Shown here: piece after piece, positions 19,598 through 28,035 of the stretch
Layout of the letters: each line of letters begins with the position of its first letter
Position numbering within the stretch: position 1 is the stretch's first letter
Assembly (NCBI GenBank): GCA_018402345.1
Contig: JAGYIV010000010.1
Location: 62,001 to 126,000 of the forward strand
DNA length: 64,000 bases
Source: Terrimicrobiaceae bacterium
GTDB lineage: Bacteria; Verrucomicrobiota; Verrucomicrobiia; Chthoniobacterales; Terrimicrobiaceae
Direction of reading: 5' to 3'
Made by a program: the position numbers and the translations under genes
Notes under the pieces: model-generated
Databases searched by the model: none
Told to the model about the DNA's origin: nothing
The model's input: the letters and a program-made list of their open reading frames with translations, nothing else

Positions 19598-19693
19598 AAC
19601 GCCCCCACGCTATCACGCGCCGCCGCCGCGTGGCAAAAGACAACCTCGCCTTTGCAAAGTTGATCTTCGCCGCCGCATTCCTATACTCGCCCC

Positions 19694-20791
19694 ATGAAAG
19701 GCAACGGCAGAAGGGTCGTCCTCGGCATGAGCGGCGGTGTGGATTCCAGTGTGGCGGCGTCGCTCCTCCAGCGGGACGGATGGGATGTCATCGGCGTGAC
19801 CATGAAGGTCTGGCCGCAGGATTGCATCTCGCGCGCGGAGGACAAATGCTGCGGTCCATCGGCCATCGCAGACGCACGAGGTGTCGCCCACAAACTCGGC
19901 ATTCCTCACTACGTCGTGGATGAGGCGGACAATTTCGAAAAAATCGTCATCGACTACTTTGCCGAGGAATACCGCAAGGGCCGCACGCCGAACCCCTGCG
20001 TCATGTGCAACGAGCACCTGAAATTCGGCAACCTACGACGCAAGGCGAAAGCGCTCGGCGCGGATTTCATCGCCACCGGCCACTACGCGATCATCGAGCA
20101 CCACGAGTCCCATGCCGTCCTGCGCAAGGGCCGCGATGCGCGCAAGGACCAGTCGTATTTCCTCTTCAGCCTCGGCCAAGACCAACTCCAACACGCCCTC
20201 ACTCCCCTCGGCGGCATGGAAAAAAGCGAGATTCGCGACATCGCCCGCGGGCTTGGCCTCAAGGTTGCCGACAAGGTGGACAGCCAGGAAATCTGCTTCG
20301 TGCCGGGCAACGACTACAAGGCGTTCCTGCGGGGCCATCTCGGCGAAAAGGAATTCCACCGCGGTGGCATCTACGACACCGAGGGCAACTTCATCGCAGA
20401 CCACGAGGGGATCGAGATGTTCACCATCGGCCAACGCAAGGGCCTGCCGGGCGGCTCTCCGAAACCCCGCTACGTCATCGACATCGATCCTGCCACGAAC
20501 AGCGTCATCGTGGGCGACGAGGAGGAACTCGTGCGCGAGGGATTCGAAGTCGATCGCGTGAATTGGCTGGAGGGTGAACCCGAGGGCTTCCGCCGCATCT
20601 CAGTCAAAATCCGCTACGCCCACCCCGGTGCCGCAGCCAGTATCCAGACCGTTCCCGGCGGCAAGGCGCGCATTCTCCTCGACACGCCTCAGCGTGCCAT
20701 CACCCCGGGGCAGGCAGCCGTCTTCTACGATGGTGACAAGGTCGTTGGCGGTGGCTGGATCGTGCGCCAACCAGCACCTGTGCCAGCGTGA
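19694..20791 (+). CDS. mnmA: tRNA-specific 2-thiouridylase MnmA
   Basis: 365 residues with the PP-loop GMSGGVDSSVAASLL near the N-terminus and catalytic cysteines in NPCVMCNEHLKF and SQEICFVPGNDY. The family's substrate-binding segments DQSYFLFSL and GQRKGLP follow, then a C-terminal beta-barrel. It catalyses ATP-dependent 2-thiolation of U34 in tRNA-Lys, -Glu and -Gln. The start at 19694 (MKGNGRRVVLGMSGGVDSS) leaves only a few residues before the PP-loop, as expected. Its stop overlaps the GTG start of cutA by four bases. Confidence 0.97.
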   Translation: MKGNGRRVVLGMSGGVDSSVAASLLQRDGWDVIGVTMKVWPQDCISRAEDKCCGPSAIADARGVAHKLGIPHYVVDEADNFEKIVIDYFAEEYRKGRTPNPCVMCNEHLKFGNLRRKAKALGADFIATGHYAIIEHHESHAVLRKGRDARKDQSYFLFSLGQDQLQHALTPLGGMEKSEIRDIARGLGLKVADKVDSQEICFVPGNDYKAFLRGHLGEKEFHRGGIYDTEGNFIADHEGIEMFTIGQRKGLPGGSPKPRYVIDIDPATNSVIVGDEEELVREGFEVDRVNWLEGEPEGFRRISVKIRYAHPGAAASIQTVPGGKARILLDTPQRAITPGQAAVFYDGDKVVGGGWIVRQPAPVPA

Positions 20792-21108
20792 TCCGGTTCG
20801 CCATCACCACATTCCCGGACCAAACGGTCGCCGAGCGTGTTATCAGCGACCTCGTCGAGGCCCGACTCGCCGCCTGCGGCACACTCCTCCCAGCCCACTC
20901 GATCTACCACTGGGATGGCGCGGTCCAGCGTGACACTGAGATCCTCGCCATTTTCAAACTCCCGGCGGAAAACTACGCCCGCTTCGAGCAAGCGCTCTTG
21001 GAGCGCCACCCCTACGACACCCCAGAAATCGCCGCCTTCGATCCCGCACACGTCTCTGCCGCCTACGCGCAGTGGGTCATGGCCACTTGTGAATCCGCCG
21101 CCTCTTAG
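20788..21108 (+). CDS. cutA: CutA-family divalent cation tolerance protein
   Basis: 106 residues, typical for CutA. Starts at GTG within the mnmA stop (GTGA overlap). Shows ITTFPDQTVAERVISDLVEARLAAC, the family signature SIYHWDGAVQRDTEILAIFK and HPYDTPEIAAFD. CutA forms very stable trimers and is linked to copper and divalent metal tolerance, though its biochemical role is unclear. Translational coupling to mnmA suggests co-expression. It ends convergently with the alkaline phosphatase gene, overlapping it by four bases. Confidence 0.93.
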   Translation: MIRFAITTFPDQTVAERVISDLVEARLAACGTLLPAHSIYHWDGAVQRDTEILAIFKLPAENYARFEQALLERHPYDTPEIAAFDPAHVSAAYAQWVMATCESAAS

Positions 21109-22361
21109 TCGTCAAACAACGTGTCGCGCATGAGCGAATAAATGCGCGTGTTGTCGAAACTCCCAGAGACTTCGGACGCATTCTTCCCCATCGCCCGCAC
21201 GAGAATCCCGCCGGAGGTGTCGTGCCTTGTCCCCCAGACCAGCACAAACGGATGCCGCTTCCCTGCCTTGTCGGGCTGAGACAAAAACGGCTTCCCATCA
21301 GGATCCAGGCTGTATGGCGCCCCATTCGCATCGCGCCCGGCCACGGCGAGCACCATCCGCTCGGGCGTTGGCACAAACCCGAGCACATCCATCGCCCCAG
21401 CGGAGCTGTCGGCCGTGGTGACAAGAAGCGTGTCGGGGTGTTTCTCGACAAACCCCATCGCGACCCCGAGCGCCTCGTCGGCACGCTTCAACGCATCCAA
21501 TGTGCCTTGGCCGTTGTTGTAGTTCGCAAAATTGTCGCTCCCTTCCTCCTCGACCACGAGCAGGAACGGACCTGGGGCCAGAAAGCGCAGGGCGGCGGAT
21601 GTCATTTCACCCACCGTTGGAGCCACCGCCAAATACGTAGGTAATCCCGCCGTGCGCATCTCGGCCTCACCCATGTCGTGGAACGTGTGCTCATTGGCAA
21701 AAATCCCCAGCACCCGCCGCGTGCCCTCGGGCAGTGCCTCCAACTCCTCGCGTGTGTAAACGACAGCGTAGCCGTTCTCGCGGGCCCAATCCGCGAGATT
21801 TCGTCCATCAGCGCGCCGCCCCTCGCCGCCATGCCTGCCTTTTGTTCCGACAGGCAAAAACCACTCCTCGCCGCCGCTTAAAATGACATCCACCCCCGAC
21901 TCGACAACCTGGCGCGTGATCTCCTCGCCCTTTTTTCTGTTCTCGGCACTCGCCACAAAACACGCCGTGCCCGGCTCGATGATCGATCCCGAATTCACCA
22001 AGCCAGTCCGAATCCCCTGCTCCATCGCCTCATGCATGATGCTTTGCCTTTTCCCAGATGCCGACATCGCCGGCCCAGCCGACACGCCATCGGTTCCGAA
22101 GACTCCCGCAGGCACCTTCACACCATACGCGTGCGATGTTGCCCCGCCGTTCGATGTCGCCGACAGCGCATCAGCCATGTGCCCACGATAGACCGCGATG
22201 TGGGGCAAACGGTCCCAGTTCAACTCTGCATCCGGCCCTGCCAAATAAAATCTCGCCGCCTGCCAGTGCGATATCCCTGCCCCGTCGGGATGCACAAAAA
22301 TCACATTCGCCCCAAATCCCCACGCGACCGACGACATCAGAAAAAACAACATCCATTTCAT
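21105..22361 (-). CDS. Secreted alkaline phosphatase
   Basis: 418 residues with a signal peptide (MKWMLFFLMSSVAWGFG). The metal-site segment is IFVHPDGAGISHWQ, the nucleophile region SATSNGGATSHAYG, and further ligands lie in LLVVEEEGSDNFANYN, LLVTTADSSAG and VWGTRHDTSGGI. These match the alkaline phosphatase superfamily (PhoA type, Zn/Mg), acting in the periplasm on phosphomonoesters. It is slightly shorter than E. coli PhoA. I saw no Pho-box that I could defend upstream. Confidence 0.92.
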   Translation of the reverse strand: MKWMLFFLMSSVAWGFGANVIFVHPDGAGISHWQAARFYLAGPDAELNWDRLPHIAVYRGHMADALSATSNGGATSHAYGVKVPAGVFGTDGVSAGPAMSASGKRQSIMHEAMEQGIRTGLVNSGSIIEPGTACFVASAENRKKGEEITRQVVESGVDVILSGGEEWFLPVGTKGRHGGEGRRADGRNLADWARENGYAVVYTREELEALPEGTRRVLGIFANEHTFHDMGEAEMRTAGLPTYLAVAPTVGEMTSAALRFLAPGPFLLVVEEEGSDNFANYNNGQGTLDALKRADEALGVAMGFVEKHPDTLLVTTADSSAGAMDVLGFVPTPERMVLAVAGRDANGAPYSLDPDGKPFLSQPDKAGKRHPFVLVWGTRHDTSGGILVRAMGKNASEVSGSFDNTRIYSLMRDTLFDD

Positions 22362-22461
22362 TCAGCCACATTGCCCGCATCCGCCTCCGCGCCGCAACAA
22401 ACGTTTTAGTTACCCATTCCGGCTTGCCGCAGGCAGTGCCACACGCCACCCTCAGCTCTCT

Positions 22462-22833
22462 ATGCCTACTATCTCCATCGTCTTTGGAATCCTTCTCAGC
22501 GCCCTCGGTCTCGGAGCCTACGTCGGCACCGGCTCAGAGAGCGTCACCGCCCTCATTCCAGCCTTCCTCGGAGCCCCCATTCTTCTCTGCGGAATCATCG
22601 CCGGCATCTTCTCGAAGGCCCGCATGCACGTCATGCACGTTGCCGCACTCCTCGGACTGCTCGGAACCGCCCCCCTCGCCATGGCTCTTCCAAAAGTCGG
22701 CACCCTCATCGCTGGCACAGCCGAGCGCCCATTCGCCACCACGATGCAGCTCGCTATGGGCACGATCTCCGTGGTCTTCCTCGCGTTCTGCGTCAAATCC
22801 TTCATCGACGCACGCCGCGCCAGAAAATCCTAA
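22462..22833 (+). CDS. Small integral membrane protein of unknown function
   Basis: 123 residues with four hydrophobic segments (roughly 5-25, 32-50, 55-75, 92-115), including ILLSALGLGAYVGTGSESVT. No catalytic motif. Such four-helix 'TMEM14-like' small proteins are common in Verrucomicrobia and marine bacteria. It is followed by a pseudogene of a four-helix-bundle protein. Function unknown; coding status is supported by amino-acid composition and clean boundaries. Confidence 0.7.
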   Translation: MPTISIVFGILLSALGLGAYVGTGSESVTALIPAFLGAPILLCGIIAGIFSKARMHVMHVAALLGLLGTAPLAMALPKVGTLIAGTAERPFATTMQLAMGTISVVFLAFCVKSFIDARRARKS

Positions 22834-22841
22834 CTCCCGCC

Positions 22842-23078
22842 AAGCCCGGCTTCATCCCGCCGCACGGCGGCTACGAACAGCTCCGCGCCTACCAAAAATC
22901 CCAGATCATCTACGACGCGACTGTCTTCTTCTGAGACAATTTCATCAGCAAGTGACGCCGCCCCCATGACCAGTTGGTCCAAGCCGCCCACAGCGGAAAC
23001 AAAAACCTCGCCGAAGGCGGCCTCCGCGAACGCATGACCCGAGCTCGCCTCGAAGCGCTCAGAAAAAGAGAGCGCTGA
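22842..23078 (+). pseudogene. Remnant of a four-helix-bundle (23S rRNA intervening-sequence/S23-type) protein with two in-frame stops
   Basis: Reading from 22842, the frame encodes KPGFIPPHGGYEQLRAYQKS followed by QIIYDATVFF, a TGA, DNFISK, a second TGA, then a stretch including VQAAHSGNKNLAEGGLRE. This is the N-terminal half of the four-helix bundle suffix-domain family. Such proteins normally read 'AYQ.S..I...T..F' and 'QMVQAARSGKQNIAEG'. The frame ends at 23078, where the intact family would continue for about 100 residues. No start codon is obvious. Two stops plus truncation mean it is dead. It sits just after the small membrane protein. Confidence 0.75.
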
Positions 23079-23109
23079 CCACGCGGCAATCCATAGGGCC
23101 CATAAGTCC

Positions 23110-23754
23110 CTAAAACTCCCGCTCCACCCCCGGCTTCCGATAAAACCGCAACGCCTCCACCGGCGCCGGAAAGTCACTCAATCGCGTGAGCCCACGCTCC
23201 CCCCCTTCTCCAGGATCCCGCACCAAATACTCTGAACCGTCCTTCCCGCAGACCACCACAAAGTGCGTGACCCCGCTTGGATACCGCACCCGCACGATGA
23301 GCGGATTCCCGCGCATCAGGTTCCAGTCGATCAGAAAAAACGAGGGTAGGTCCTCATAGTGCGGCAGCAACGCAGTGGTGAGATCTGGAGCGATCTCCGC
23401 GGCCTTTTCCCAGTAAATCCAGCCCTCGGGCGTGTATCCCCCAGGCACGCCTCGAAGAAAAGAATTCAACCGGCCTGGATCCAGCGGAATACCATAGCCT
23501 CCGAGAACCATCGCAGCAGAAGCCACAGCGCACCCGGCATCACCGAGCGTTTCGGGCGTTTCCGCCAGCAAATCGCTCGCCCAACGGGCGTCGCCTTGCA
23601 AAAAGTGCGGGCCCGAAATCTCAAACCGCACCGGACTAAACACCCCCCCGCTCGTGGGCAGAGGACGCGGGCGCACCCAGTCGACCACCCAGTGCGTCGC
23701 GGCACCGAGAATCAACAGGCAAAAGACAATGATCAAAAAGCGTCTTGCAGACAT
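23110..23754 (-). CDS. Membrane-anchored C39-like cysteine peptidase
   Basis: 214 residues from the ATG at 23754; longer upstream frame is rejected because the hydrophobic anchor RFLIIVFCLLILGAATHWVV begins here. The papain-like domain has the Cys in GDAGCAVASAAMVLGGYG, His in GVTHFVVVCG and Asp in YLVRDPGEGG, the usual C39/NlpC-related triad. The family includes bacteriocin leader peptidases and many uncharacterised secreted hydrolases; there is no ABC transporter here, so a bacteriocin role is unlikely. It is divergent from another secreted cysteine hydrolase at 23780, only 25 bases away. Confidence 0.85.
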   Translation of the reverse strand: MSARRFLIIVFCLLILGAATHWVVDWVRPRPLPTSGGVFSPVRFEISGPHFLQGDARWASDLLAETPETLGDAGCAVASAAMVLGGYGIPLDPGRLNSFLRGVPGGYTPEGWIYWEKAAEIAPDLTTALLPHYEDLPSFFLIDWNLMRGNPLIVRVRYPSGVTHFVVVCGKDGSEYLVRDPGEGGERGLTRLSDFPAPVEALRFYRKPGVEREF

Positions 23755-23779
23755 GGGAGAAATGGCGTTCTGACAGGGC

Positions 23780-24550
23780 ATGAAGATTTCCCTCCTCATT
23801 GCCGCGCTGGCGCAAACCCTCTCGCTCCACGCGCTCGATTTCAATGCCATTGTGCTCGAGCAGATCAACCGCATGCCCGAAGGCGGCGGGTATGCCGTGA
23901 CCCGCGAGGCGCTCACCGCACTCGTCAGTGCCGCTCGACCCGCGGGCGACACCGTCGAGATTTCGGCGGAGGCGGCCTTCCCGAGTTATTGCTCGGGGGC
24001 GACCTACCTTGTTTTTCTGAAAACCCTCAAGGCCGCCGAGACACAGCGCCACATGCCCCCCTTGGGCAAGACATGGGATTCCCTCCTCCCCCGCCCCGCA
24101 CAGGATGGCGCGGGCATTTGGGGACGCTGGAACGCCAATGGCCCGGGGGCCTCTCGCTTGTTCCACGAACTCCAACTCGGCCGCAACTTCACCTCGTTCG
24201 ACGACGCGAAGCCGGGCGATTTCCTCAAAATCTTCTGGACTGATGCCGTGGGCAAAAAAGAACGCGGCCACCTCGTTGTCTATCTCGGAAGGGAAATGAA
24301 GGACGGCGTCGAGCATGTGCGCTTCTGGTCGAGTAACAAACCCGCCGGCTACGGCGAAAAAAGCGTGCCTCGCTCGAAAATCGCCCGCGCGATTTTCTCG
24401 CGCCTCGAGACACCGGAAAACATCCGCAGCGCCCCGTCGCTTCCGAAAAAAGACGCCTACCTCGCCAGCCTGCTCACCACCGAGTCGTCCTACGCCGAGG
24501 CCTTGGAAAAAAGCGGCGTGCGCCCGACGCAAGGCGACGGCTCCCTATAA
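23780..24550 (+). CDS. Secreted NlpC/CHAP-like hydrolase
   Basis: 256 residues with a signal peptide (MKISLLIAALAQTLSLHALD). Candidate catalytic Cys in FPSYCSGATYLVFL and His in RGHLVVYLGREM, preceded by DDAKPGDFLKIFW, the 'PGD' beta-turn typical of NlpC/P60 and CHAP enzymes. It probably cleaves peptidoglycan peptides or acts as an amidase in the periplasm. Divergent from the C39-like gene, so they may share a regulatory region. Its 3' end overlaps the convergent GT39 gene by a few bases. The exact subfamily is uncertain. Confidence 0.7.
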   Translation: MKISLLIAALAQTLSLHALDFNAIVLEQINRMPEGGGYAVTREALTALVSAARPAGDTVEISAEAAFPSYCSGATYLVFLKTLKAAETQRHMPPLGKTWDSLLPRPAQDGAGIWGRWNANGPGASRLFHELQLGRNFTSFDDAKPGDFLKIFWTDAVGKKERGHLVVYLGREMKDGVEHVRFWSSNKPAGYGEKSVPRSKIARAIFSRLETPENIRSAPSLPKKDAYLASLLTTESSYAEALEKSGVRPTQGDGSL

Positions 24551-26008
24551 CGGCAACGTCTGGTAATCGATGCACAGGTGGATCGTCAGCGAGCGCCTGT
24601 CGGGAAGATGGATCTTTCGGATCGGTCGCACCTCTGCGAACGCCCCTTTAATTGTCTGCGGCAAATCCGTGCCGACATACAAGGCGTTCCTGCCGACAAA
24701 GGGATTGAATCCCTTCTGCTCGGTGAAAAATTCATCCACCACCTCGTCGGACTCGATAAAATCTGCGTAGGAGGGCCAGATGCCGAACTGGCTCACCAGC
24801 GCGGGCGACTCGGGCACGAAGACCGGCGGATACGCTGTCGGCTTGCTGGATTTGAAATATCTCGCAAGGACAGCCGCTTGGTCGGCGGTCTCGGCGATCA
24901 GAAATCCCCCACCTTCGCTGGCGGGCATCTCGCGAGTGGCGGCGTGGATTTCCGTGGCGATCGCGGCCCACATGCCGCGCTCACTCGCATCCCGGCGCAA
25001 CTCAATCACCGCAGGAATCAAAGCCAGCACTACCAGAGCGGATCCAGCGACAGGCAACCACCGGCGACGGATTGCGAGCGAAAACAAAAAAGCCAGCACC
25101 GGCACGGCAGCAACCCATGCGGCGGTGGAGAGAGGACGCCCGATCAGGAATTGATACCATGCCCACAGCACCGCCAGCCCCCCAGCCCAGGCATATAAAC
25201 GCACTCCGCCAACCCCGGAGCCGAGCAAACTCCCAAGCATGAACAACCCACCGAACGCGAGCACCAACCCGCACGGAAAGGAAAAATCTCCGAAATACGC
25301 AAGCGCCTCGGTGGACCACCCGCCGGGCTCCGGACGCCAATACGTCTGCAGCGTGCGGCCGAACAACGGAATCCAATCAAGCTGTGCATTCCATGCCAGC
25401 GCCGGCCAGAGGCTGAGCGAGGGAACCGCCGTCAACGCCCCAATCGCCAACCAATCCAAACGGCCGCTGGATTTGATCAAGACCAGCCGGGAGATCACAA
25501 TCCCAGCGGGAACGAGCACCGCCTCGTAGCGGAACAGACTCGCAATCGCAAAAAGACACCCGGCGGCCAACCAGTCCGCGCGCCTCCCCTCCTCGGCGGA
25601 CTGAACGAAATACAATCCGCCCAACACACAAGCCAACGCAGGCATCCACGGCCCGACGGTTACGCTGTGCGCGTTGAACACCGGAAGAGCGTTCAACACC
25701 GCCACCGTCCATGCCGCCACTGCCGCACCGGAGACCGCACGCACCAGCAACCAGGCCAGCCAAGAGGCGAGAAAGCCGAACAACGGCCACGCCATGCGCA
25801 CCGCGTCGAGCGAGCCGCCAAATACTACTCCAAGCGCACGCGCGAGCAATGCCGCCCCCGGCGGTCCGTCGTAGAACGCCGCGGCTAGACGCTCGCCACA
25901 CATCATGTAGTAGGCCTCCTGCGGAGAAGCCCCCTGGATCGCGACCCAGACGATGCGAAGCACCGATAGGACGCCGAGAAAACCCAACACGTGTCTGGAG
26001 TTGATCAT
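24545..26008 (-). CDS. GT39/ArnT-like membrane glycosyltransferase
   Basis: 487 residues with about ten hydrophobic helices. The N-terminal segment SPQEAYYMMCGERLAAAFYDGPPG matches the 'DEAYYW..s..l..gYfDhPP' signature of GT39/ArnT/PMT-type enzymes, here with Gln-Glu in place of Asp-Glu. A C-terminal soluble part (FLIAETADQAAVLARYFKSS) resembles other polyprenyl-phosphate-sugar transferases. Presumed to transfer a sugar from a polyprenyl phosphate donor to lipid or protein at the periplasmic face. It overlaps the upstream PAP2 gene by four bases; PAP2 enzymes recycle polyprenyl phosphates, which fits. Confidence 0.85.
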   Translation of the reverse strand: MINSRHVLGFLGVLSVLRIVWVAIQGASPQEAYYMMCGERLAAAFYDGPPGAALLARALGVVFGGSLDAVRMAWPLFGFLASWLAWLLVRAVSGAAVAAWTVAVLNALPVFNAHSVTVGPWMPALACVLGGLYFVQSAEEGRRADWLAAGCLFAIASLFRYEAVLVPAGIVISRLVLIKSSGRLDWLAIGALTAVPSLSLWPALAWNAQLDWIPLFGRTLQTYWRPEPGGWSTEALAYFGDFSFPCGLVLAFGGLFMLGSLLGSGVGGVRLYAWAGGLAVLWAWYQFLIGRPLSTAAWVAAVPVLAFLFSLAIRRRWLPVAGSALVVLALIPAVIELRRDASERGMWAAIATEIHAATREMPASEGGGFLIAETADQAAVLARYFKSSKPTAYPPVFVPESPALVSQFGIWPSYADFIESDEVVDEFFTEQKGFNPFVGRNALYVGTDLPQTIKGAFAEVRPIRKIHLPDRRSLTIHLCIDYQTLPL

Positions 26009-26688
26009 GCGAGAAAATCCGAATGCTTCTTATAAAACTCGCTGGCGACCTTGGGGCCGGCAAGTCTCCAACCGAACCGCAGGGCATACGGCACCAGCGC
26101 CCCGCAAAGAATCCCGATCGCCACCCCCGCCAACACATCCGAGGGCCAATGAACCCCCACATAAAGCCTGCTAAAGGCCACCAGCGCCGCCGGAACGAAT
26201 GCAAGCCATCCCCACCGGCGGTGGAACACAAACACGACCGTCGCCAGCGCAAAGCAATTCGCCGCATGGGACGACGGGAACGAGCGCCCGCGCACCGCCG
26301 GCTTCTCGACCGAGGAAATTTTTTCACGCAGGGGCAGAAATACCGCAAGCACCCTCGGCGTGGATTTTGCCAAGTCGATCGTGCGAATGCCCGACATCGT
26401 CTCGTGCGGCCTCGGCCTATCGGCGAATTTCTTCAGGTTCCGGCACACAATCCCGTCGCAAATCCCCACTGCCAACCCGGCGGCCAAAACCAGCGCCCAT
26501 CCGCGAAATCCCCCAAACGCCAGACACACCACCCCCGCAAGAACAGCCAGCGGCCACCACACCGCCCAACTCGACAACGCCGCCATCGGCACATCGAGAA
26601 ACGGATTCGCGACATGTGTGCTGATGTATTGAAAAACTTGGAGATCCATCGTGACCGAAAAAGCGAGGTGCCCCATGACATGGGCCAT
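26005..26688 (-). CDS. PAP2-family membrane phosphatase
   Basis: 227 residues, about six membrane helices. All three PAP2 motifs are present: KKFADRPRP, SFPSSHAANCFALA and SRLYVGVHWPSDVLAG. Probable substrates are undecaprenyl pyrophosphate or lipid phosphates. The ATG at 26688 has a GGAGG Shine-Dalgarno about 6 bases upstream; the ATG at 26649 (MDLQVFQYIS) is an alternative lacking one. Its stop overlaps the start of the GT39 gene. A 7-bp tandem repeat lies 36-70 bases upstream of the start and could modulate expression by copy-number change (inference). Confidence 0.9.
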   Translation of the reverse strand: MAHVMGHLAFSVTMDLQVFQYISTHVANPFLDVPMAALSSWAVWWPLAVLAGVVCLAFGGFRGWALVLAAGLAVGICDGIVCRNLKKFADRPRPHETMSGIRTIDLAKSTPRVLAVFLPLREKISSVEKPAVRGRSFPSSHAANCFALATVVFVFHRRWGWLAFVPAALVAFSRLYVGVHWPSDVLAGVAIGILCGALVPYALRFGWRLAGPKVASEFYKKHSDFLA

Positions 26689-26723
26689 TCCAGCCTCCGA
26701 CGCAAGACCGCATCATGAGTCCA

Positions 26724-26758
26724 CCTCCATCCTCCATCCTCCATCCTCCATCCTCCAT
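26724..26758. repeat. Five perfect copies of the heptamer CCTCCAT
   Basis: CCTCCAT is repeated five times without mismatch from 26724 to 26758, followed by CC. It lies between the IS left end (26767) and the PAP2 start. In the minus-strand direction it reads as repeated ATGGAGG, resembling a series of Shine-Dalgarno-plus-ATG units. A 7-bp unit is prone to slippage. Confidence 0.95.
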
Positions 26759-26766
26759 CCTTTAAC

Positions 26767-26783
26767 CTAAATCCGGCAGTTGA
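26767..26783 (+). repeat. IS left terminal inverted repeat
   Basis: CTAAATCCGGCAGTTGA, the exact reverse complement of the right repeat at 27970-27986. All 17 positions match. The IS interior starts immediately after, with an AT-richer non-coding stretch before the transposase remnant. Confidence 0.92.
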
Positions 26784-26899
26784 ACGACTGCGGCAGGCGC
26801 GGAAGTTGTTTTCGGGTTTTATGATGGATTCGATTTCCCTATCCGAGTCAGCTCTCCTTGCGGGTGAGGCAAAATTCACACTCCCGCCTCCGGAAAAAA

Positions 26900-27951
26900 G
26901 TTGCCTCCATAGACCCCTCGATGCCCGTTGACACAGAAGGCGGGCGCTAGGAGGACTTTGCCGTGAGGCACCCTTCGGCTTCACGAGCCCCAACGCCCCA
27001 ATCAACGAGGATGTGCTCGGATCGATGCTTCTCTCCATTTTATGCGGGCACACGCTACGCCCATGCCAACGCCCTGCGCTTCGACACGGTCACGCCGCCG
27101 ATGCTCAGCATGCGCAAGGTCGTCAGTGAGGACAGTGCCCGGCGCAAACTCAAGAAGCTCGATCAAATCGGAGCGCGGCGCTGGCAGGGCAAGCATCTGC
27201 GCGCCACATGGGAGCGCTTGTTGCGGCATCCCTGGATGCTGGACATCGACACCACGGTCAAGACGGTCTTCGGCAGATTGGATCGCGCGCCTGCGCTTGT
27301 GCTTGGATGTCGAGGTGCGCCCAGGCAACCAAAGTTCCGCATGCCACGGCATGCCCGGGCTGTGGGAACTCATCGACTCGCTGCCCGCCGAATGCGAAGC
27401 CCGCGGCATTCCGTATTTGTTCAAGCTGTGCCAAACGTCCAAGGTCAATACATCGTGCTGGCCGCACTCTCCCCTGCAAAGCGCCCGCGCTGGTCGCCCT
27501 TTACCTCGAACGAGGCGATGCCGAAACCCCCTTTGACGAACTCAAAAACCAGTGGGGCTGGGCCGGGTTCACCACACAAGACCTCAACCGTTGCCAGATG
27601 ACCTCCCGACTCATTGCACAAATCTATAACTGGTGGAGCCTCTACGCCCGGCTCGTCGACCGGGAGAGGCACCGCGAGGCGGAGACCACCCAACCCGAAC
27701 TCCTTGAGGGAGTCGCCCACCAAACCCGCCACGCCGGGCAAACGCGAATCAGCGTCAATCACAACCACGCCAAGGGCAACAAAATCAAAACCCAACTCGC
27801 CGAGGCCAGCGCGTTTTCACAAAGGCTACTGACAAGTGCGGAGCAGTTGAGCAACGCCCAGCGCTGGGAGCGCATCCTGATTCGGATTTTCGAGAAGTCT
27901 ATGCCACAAAAACTCCTCACCTGTGGCAAACCGATTCCAGCCACGGGGTGA
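26900..27951 (+). pseudogene. Transposase remnant (IS4/IS1380-like), multiple frameshifts and deletions
   Basis: Pieces in several frames align in order to one DDE transposase: SPNAPINEDVLGSMLLSILC, RYAHANALRFDT, ARRWQGKHLRATWERLLRHP, LDIDTTVKTVFG (first catalytic Asp region), then LDVEVRPGNQSSACHGMPGL, ARGIPYLFKLCQTSKVN, and ALYLERGDAETPFDELKNQW (catalytic Glu region) through GWAGFTTQDLNRC and the C-terminus ending at 27951. Segments between the first Asp and the 'VEVRPG' block, and before 'ARGIPYLFK', are missing. At least four lesions are present, so the enzyme is inactive. Confidence 0.85.
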
Positions 27952-27969
27952 AAGCGTCATTTTCAACCC

Positions 27970-27986
27970 TCAACTGCCGGATTTAG
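27970..27986 (-). repeat. IS right terminal inverted repeat
   Basis: TCAACTGCCGGATTTAG on the plus strand, perfectly complementary to the left end. Perfect conservation of both ends contrasts with the ruined transposase, so the element could still be mobilised in trans by a related transposase. Confidence 0.92.
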
Positions 27987-28035
27987 ATTGAATCATCTAA
28001 CGATACGAGGATGACCTAAAAAACACTAAGCTCTA

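Larger units (their letters stand above)
26767..27986 (+). mobile_element. Degenerate IS4/IS1380-like insertion sequence with intact ends
   Basis: Bounded by perfect 17-bp inverted repeats (26767-26783 and 27970-27986) and containing a broken DDE transposase. Length is about 1.22 kb, whereas intact relatives are about 1.5-1.7 kb, consistent with internal deletions. No convincing target-site duplication is visible beside the repeats (TTAAC on the left, ATTGA on the right). The element separates PAP2 from the catabolic operon. Confidence 0.88.

Noticed and set aside
22930-22960. Selenocysteine or TGA recoding in the four-helix remnant
   Set aside because: Two TGA, truncated C-terminus, no start codon; other genes here use TGA as normal stop. 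A dead gene is simpler.
26417-26758. Minus-strand frame beginning with repeated MEDGG
   Set aside because: Produced by the heptamer repeat and runs in another frame over PAP2; no family resemblance.
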